A DNA stretch of 64,000 nt from positions 1,459,901 to 1,523,900 of the forward strand of contig NZ_CP043028.1 of the NCBI RefSeq assembly GCF_008935055.1, written 5' to 3'. The notes under the pieces were generated by a model that was not told where the DNA came from, ran no database searches, and worked only from the letters and a program-made list of their open reading frames with translations. This document shows, piece after piece, positions 59,876 to 64,000 of this stretch (positions are counted from its first letter, which is position 1; each line of letters opens with the position of its first letter). Both the position numbers and the translations under genes were made by a program. The stretch comes from Pseudobutyrivibrio xylanivorans. GTDB taxonomy: Bacteria > Bacillota > Clostridia > Lachnospirales > Lachnospiraceae.

Positions 59876-61174
59876 ATGTCATTTACTGTTGCAGAAATTC
59901 ATCAAAACTTATTCTCGATTATTTCGTCCTTGCTTGATCGTCGGGATGAATTCCTAAAAAATCCATCCTCTGATTTTACCAGAAAAAAGAAAATCTCATT
60001 TGAACAAACTATATTATTTCCTATGATTGCTGGAGCTGATAATGTGGCTTCAGAATTATTAAATATGTTCGGTGAAGAAGATTTACCCCTGCCTTCTGCT
60101 ATGATTCAACGTCGCAATCAGATTAAAAAAGAAGCTTTTCAGGAACTGTTTTCTCTTTTTACCCAAAGTATTCCTAAAGATAAAAATTTTCATGGATATC
60201 AGCTCGTTGCCTGTGATGGCACTCGACTTAATCTTCCTTATAATCCAACGGATTTTGATACTTTAGTTGATAATGTAAAAGGACGAAAAAGTTTTAATCA
60301 AATTCATTTAAATGCTCTTTATGACATCATGAATGACATTTTTCTTGATATTGAAATTCAAGGGATGAAAGGAATGAATGAAAGAGATGCTTTCTGTAAA
60401 TTTTTAGATAAGTGCTCACTATCAGAACAAAAAAGGATCTTCATTGCAGATCGAGGTTATGCAACTTTTAATATTTTTGCGCATGCAATTAACAATAATC
60501 AACTATTTTTGATTCGCATTAAGGAAAATGATGCTCTCGCCCTTTGCTGTAAAGACAAGCATGTGGTTGAGGATTGTCTTTTTGACGGGAATTTTACTAT
60601 AAATATCGGACGTATACGCCATGGAAAAAATTGTAAATATGAAAACTATCATTTAATAAGAAAAGAATACCGTTATGATTTTATCGAGTATGGCGAAGAT
60701 AAAGTGGATTTATTAAGACTTCGTGTTTTAAAATTTCCTCTTTCGTCTGGGGTGTCTGAATATATCGTAACTAATCTTCCTAGGGATGTATTTTCATTAG
60801 ACACAATAAAAGAACTTTATAACTTAAGATGGGGTGAAGAAACGGCCTTTCGGTACTTAAAATATGCGGGAAATATGGTTCATATTCATTCGTTAAAATC
60901 AGATTTCTTAATCCAGGAAATATATGGGAAATTGACGCTATATAATTTTTCATCATGTATCGCAAATTCCATAACAAAAAGAGAAAGTGCAAGCAACACT
61001 TATACATACAACTTCAATCACTCACAGATACAGAAGTTTGTACGTCTTTACATAATTGGAGTAGTGAAGGATTTAGAGAAATTAATAAACAGATTCTTAG
61101 TACCAGTCCGACCGGGACGTAAATTCAAAAGAATAATACGTCGCCAGTCAGCTGTACCGTTATCCTACCGATAA
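59876..61174 (+). CDS. IS4-family DDE transposase
   Basis: A 432-residue cut-and-paste transposase. The three acidic residues lie in VACDGTRLNLP, IADRGYATFN and the C-terminal Y-2-R-3-E-6-K signature, which is exact here: YNLRWGEETAFRYLK. The ATG at 59876 has GGAGG at seven bases. The frame is intact, so the element may be active. A terminator precedes it and another follows. Base composition is more AT-rich than neighbouring genes, fitting a mobile origin. Confidence 0.92.
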   Translation: MSFTVAEIHQNLFSIISSLLDRRDEFLKNPSSDFTRKKKISFEQTILFPMIAGADNVASELLNMFGEEDLPLPSAMIQRRNQIKKEAFQELFSLFTQSIPKDKNFHGYQLVACDGTRLNLPYNPTDFDTLVDNVKGRKSFNQIHLNALYDIMNDIFLDIEIQGMKGMNERDAFCKFLDKCSLSEQKRIFIADRGYATFNIFAHAINNNQLFLIRIKENDALALCCKDKHVVEDCLFDGNFTINIGRIRHGKNCKYENYHLIRKEYRYDFIEYGEDKVDLLRLRVLKFPLSSGVSEYIVTNLPRDVFSLDTIKELYNLRWGEETAFRYLKYAGNMVHIHSLKSDFLIQEIYGKLTLYNFSSCIANSITKRESASNTYTYNFNHSQIQKFVRLYIIGVVKDLEKLINRFLVPVRPGRKFKRIIRRQSAVPLSYR

Positions 61175-61200
61175 CTCAAAACAATTAAATACCTTTCAGT

Positions 61201-61235
61201 AGGCAGTCTCCCCAGACTGTCTGTTTGCCTTTTTC
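61201..61235 (+). terminator. Terminator after the transposase gene
   Basis: CAGTCT CCCC AGACTG inside AGGC / GCCT, followed by TTTTT, 27 bases past the stop codon. Confidence 0.65.
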
Positions 61236-61704
61236 AAAAATAATATTTTTGACCGTAAACCCGAGAACTGGCTGTATTATGTTTTGAATCATCATGATTT
61301 TTATGATACTAAATTTTTTGTATTTTTGCTATCTAAATGACATTGGGAAGGCGGCTCAAGTGCGAAAGCAACACGATGTTGCATAAAGCACGGTGCATAT
61401 ACATACAAAACTCATTTTTTTTAATTCCACTTAGCAAATGGAGTATGAATGCAATTATCCTGAGTATGTCTGAGTGGAGAATTATTGATAATTCCAAGTG
61501 TCTGAGACTATACATACAGTAGCTTATAAGTGCAAAACCAATAAAAGCACACCCACAAAAGCTCAATTTGCAGGAAAAAGAAAATCCAGTGTTTTGCTCA
61601 AATGATGCAAGCTATGCTGGTGTGGGCAGGGGCATGCCAGGGGCAACCATATATTCTTGAATAGCCTTTCCCATCCAATAACTCACATATATCACTATTC
61701 TGTT

Positions 61705-63981
61705 CTACATACGCAAATAGTCTAGTCCCTTACGCACTTCATCAGGCACGACGCCTCCGTTCTTCTCGACTTTGTCTATCATAGTCTTAAGGTGGTTCAG
61801 TGCCTGTGAGCACTTTATTTCGTGGCGGGAAATCATCTGCTCGTACATCGGATGACTTGAAACCTTGGCACGGTATTCCTTGGAGAAGGTACAGTGCTTG
61901 TTCAGGATATTTCGCTCTGCCTTGTTCAGACGGATACTACCCTGGGCCTCAAAGTTAATCCAAATTGTATACTGCTTTGTGAAAGCCTCTCGCATATTGT
62001 TACGGGAAGACTTAAGCAGCGTCTTGACCTTCTCCTTGTTCTCTGCCGACAAGTCTTTGTTCTTGCGGTAGAAGGTGAAGTAATCGTAGAAATCGGATGT
62101 AAGGCACTCGGAGCCGATATCGTTCCAGCGTGAGCCCTGCTCCTTTCGGCATATTTCCCAACGGAAAGCGCCACAGCAGTAAATCATCAGTTTATCAAGA
62201 TCATCGAAGGTGAACATCGGAAATACGAATCTACCAGGTGAATCAACCTTGATACCACCGCACTCCTGCCACATCATTGCACGCATTCCACAGTTTGGAA
62301 GAAGAATAATATCAGGGCCTACGCGCTTCAGGTATGACTCACTCTTTACGTTTGCCTCCATATCCGTGAAGAAGCCTTCACGAAGGAAAATCTGATAGTC
62401 TACACTCTCAATCTTTTCCATAGCTTCGGAAAGCTTGGTGTTAGTGAGAAGCATCCTCATTGGCTCTGCACCAAAATCCTCTTTTGTAAGAACTGGACAG
62501 AAGGATGACATCTTTCCTGAGGTGGTTCGGTTTGCAGAGATGAAGAAATTGTTCATCTCAAACTTCACCTTCTGCTCCTGGTCGTTCATCCAGGTTGGCA
62601 TGTCTGCCTCTGAGATATTTCCAGCCTTGCGCTCTTCAAGCACGAAGCCTCGATAATCCAAATCCAGCTCATTTCTGCTAGGCTCCCTGTCTCCTGCATA
62701 GACTGCTCGAAGCCAGGTATATATCGTATATACGTTATCTGAACAGACCAGCGTATCCAATCGTTCCATTAAATCAGCCAGCTCATTCGTCAAATCGTCT
62801 CCCACAGCATCATAATCTATATATCCAAGATTCAAAAACATTCGAATGATTGTATCCAGCTCTCCACCATAGGCCTCGAACTCCAAGGCACGAAAGAAGG
62901 TCTTCTGATATATTTCATAGAACAAATCCACTGCCTTCTTACGAATCTTACGCTCGTTGTCTTCCTTTCCTTCACGGTCCGAAAGCTCAAGATATGCTCG
63001 AATCTGATTGTGATACTCCTCAACCTTATCCTCTTCAATTTCTGCAAACTCACAGATATGCTCAAAGGTCTGAGTAAACTCAGCCTGCTTCTGCATCTTC
63101 GCCTCGTCGAAAGATGCGGCAGTGGCAGCGAAGTCATGGCTATCGTACTCTTCCCAACGTTCCTTAATCAAAGCCTTGTCGTAAAGCCCTGACTGAGAAA
63201 TAAACTTGTAAAGCATCTTCATCAGCTTTATGATAGCCTTTTGGTCTGCACCTCGCTGGGCAGCGTAAATCTGCAGGTTAAACACAAGCTCAAACATATC
63301 GCCCTTTTCAGAAGACAGTAAAATCGGCGCAAACTCCTCCAGATAAAAGCCCATGATTTCTGCACATTCAATTGCCCTCTTCATATAGCCACAGCTTATG
63401 CCAATAACACCATTTACAATTTCGGTGCGCTTGCCATAAATATTTTCAATTTCCTTATTATCAACAGAATTAAGGCTGTCAATGTAATCATGCTCCCACT
63501 TGAGGATTTCATTCTTAAGAGTAACTGGCTCCATCTCCTCAAGCATAGGAATCTCGCTTGGAGTCATGCCCACAGCACGGCACTGTTTGCGATACTCGCC
63601 ACTTATTCCACGACAATAATCCGTGAAGTCATCTACCTTTTTCTTGTAGTCATCATAAATCTTGAAAACATCACGACACTGCCTGAATGAGCCCTTTGCA
63701 AAACCAAAGATATACACAGGCTGAGCCTTAAAAATTGCATCAAAATCGCCCATACTCTTGTATGGGCATTTTATAACTGTGCAGTCCTCTAGGACGGTAT
63801 ACTCCGCCTCGTATGTAAGATTAAGAGCGTCTGATAAACCCGCAACAGTCCCAGGGCCCAGCGTTAAATGCTGGCCCTTCCAGTTCTGGTCGATAGAGCC
63901 TTTCATGATTACATAGAGGCTATCCACAACATCGCCTTCACCTATTAACTTTTTACCTTTTTCGATGGTAATTGGTTCCAA
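61705..63981 (-). CDS. Large protein with N-terminal cyclic-nucleotide-binding domain
   Basis: A 758-residue protein. Residues 1-85 resemble a CRP-like cyclic nucleotide-binding beta-roll: EKGKKLIGEGDVVDSLYVIM, GPGTVAGLSDALN, CTVIKCPYKSMGDF; the phosphate-binding RxA motif is not obvious. The remaining 670 residues are mostly helical, cytoplasmic, and match no family known to me; a conserved-looking segment is LPNCGMRAMMWQECGGIKVD near 555. There is no helix-turn-helix. The start is TTG at 63981, with GATGAGGG eight bases ahead and an in-frame TAG just upstream. Position at the window edge leaves the upstream context unseen. Confidence 0.7.
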   Translation of the reverse strand: MEPITIEKGKKLIGEGDVVDSLYVIMKGSIDQNWKGQHLTLGPGTVAGLSDALNLTYEAEYTVLEDCTVIKCPYKSMGDFDAIFKAQPVYIFGFAKGSFRQCRDVFKIYDDYKKKVDDFTDYCRGISGEYRKQCRAVGMTPSEIPMLEEMEPVTLKNEILKWEHDYIDSLNSVDNKEIENIYGKRTEIVNGVIGISCGYMKRAIECAEIMGFYLEEFAPILLSSEKGDMFELVFNLQIYAAQRGADQKAIIKLMKMLYKFISQSGLYDKALIKERWEEYDSHDFAATAASFDEAKMQKQAEFTQTFEHICEFAEIEEDKVEEYHNQIRAYLELSDREGKEDNERKIRKKAVDLFYEIYQKTFFRALEFEAYGGELDTIIRMFLNLGYIDYDAVGDDLTNELADLMERLDTLVCSDNVYTIYTWLRAVYAGDREPSRNELDLDYRGFVLEERKAGNISEADMPTWMNDQEQKVKFEMNNFFISANRTTSGKMSSFCPVLTKEDFGAEPMRMLLTNTKLSEAMEKIESVDYQIFLREGFFTDMEANVKSESYLKRVGPDIILLPNCGMRAMMWQECGGIKVDSPGRFVFPMFTFDDLDKLMIYCCGAFRWEICRKEQGSRWNDIGSECLTSDFYDYFTFYRKNKDLSAENKEKVKTLLKSSRNNMREAFTKQYTIWINFEAQGSIRLNKAERNILNKHCTFSKEYRAKVSSHPMYEQMISRHEIKCSQALNHLKTMIDKVEKNGGVVPDEVRKGLDYLRM

Positions 63982-64000
63982 AAGCGAGCCCTCATCCTAT

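Larger units (their letters stand above)
59699..61344 (+). mobile_element. IS4-family insertion sequence
   Basis: About 1.65 kb bounded by the 15-bp perfect inverted repeat AATGTCATTTAGATA (59699-59713 and 61330-61344). It contains one transposase gene flanked by terminators. No direct target duplication could be recognised because the flanks are themselves inverted repeats, so the true ends may lie slightly inside. Confidence 0.7.
59490..61676. repeat. 2.2-kb palindrome enclosing an IS4-family insertion sequence
   Basis: Left arm 59490-59713 and right arm 61330-61676 are imperfect inverted copies of one another over at least 220 bases. Outer ends match exactly (GGATGGGAAAGGCTA, 59490-59504, with its complement at 61662-61676). 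GGGTGTGCTTTT, CATGTATAGTCTCAGACAC-like, GCTTAGTGGAAT and AATGAGTTTTG segments follow in the same order, ending with AATGTCATTTAGATA next to the insertion sequence. The right arm has an extra block of about 100 bases (61556-61660). The arms carry no gene. Confidence 0.85.

Noticed and set aside
1..64000. tRNA and rRNA genes, prophage, toxin-antitoxin or restriction system
   Set aside because: Looked for by characteristic sequence words and protein motifs on both strands; none were recognised.

Overview
The window looks like chromosomal DNA of a motile, fermentative, Gram-positive Lachnospiraceae bacterium, most like Butyrivibrio or Pseudobutyrivibrio. This is inferred from protein families (flagellin lysine methylase, YjfB-type motility protein, crotonase, PPi-type phosphofructokinase, pta, DUF4190, DUF4250, DUF6320, HrcA/CIRCE control of hsp20), AGGAGG-type ribosome sites and moderate-to-low G+C. 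No rRNA, tRNA, CRISPR array with cas genes, or prophage was seen.

Layout: (1-5.8 kb) 5' part of ileS, a DUF4190-like membrane protein, a dhaL-dhaM-dhaK dihydroxyacetone kinase operon, an exported histidine acid phosphatase and a short deformylase-like protein. (5.8-16 kb) A GNAT remnant beside a palindrome array, DUF3795, LD-carboxypeptidase, precorrin-2 dehydrogenase, PPi-phosphofructokinase, a VanZ-like protein, recJ, pta, a second palindrome array and a CapA-like protein. (16-24 kb) DUF4250, a SWIM/SNF2 helicase, fliB, a histidine phosphatase, a frameshifted sugar-transporter remnant, a 73-bp tandem array and a crotonase. (24-34.7 kb) An EAL-GGDEF protein closing an esterase/acyltransferase-like/DUF6320 operon, YjfB, a chemotaxis receptor and a GH31 glucosidase under a palindromic operator. 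(34.8-40.6 kb) A 1,849-residue secreted protein preceded by a short leader ORF containing a CAGAC pentanucleotide repeat and a 20-bp hairpin. (40.7-50 kb) SLC13-like permease, proC, a third array, a decayed stretch (carbohydrate-binding module remnant, MFS gene with an amber stop, aldo/keto reductase with an internal deletion), an aminotransferase, rarA, a P1-family peptidase and sdaAA/sdaAB. (51-64 kb) panG-panB-panC-panD, CIRCE-controlled hsp20, cysE, a flotillin-lipoprotein pair, an IS4-family element inside a 2.2-kb palindrome, and a large cyclic-nucleotide-binding-domain protein.

The most unusual content is between the genes. First, a family of about 90-bp to 200-bp structured palindromes sits mostly at the 3' ends of transcription units in the sense orientation. 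Their stems vary by compensating changes while the 'GGCTACAAGC' internal loop and the 'GACTACATGTC' apex persist. At least one copy carries a nested 63-bp two-hairpin module that also occurs in an unrelated palindrome. Second, there are four arrays of AT-rich palindromes (periods about 51, 51, 53 and 73 bp), three of them directly abutting gene remnants. Third, the leader of the giant surface protein reads as a possible phase-variable attenuator: pentanucleotide copy number decides whether translation stops before, at the base of, or at the tip of the hairpin arm.

All product names rest on recognisable motifs read by eye; no database search was possible.
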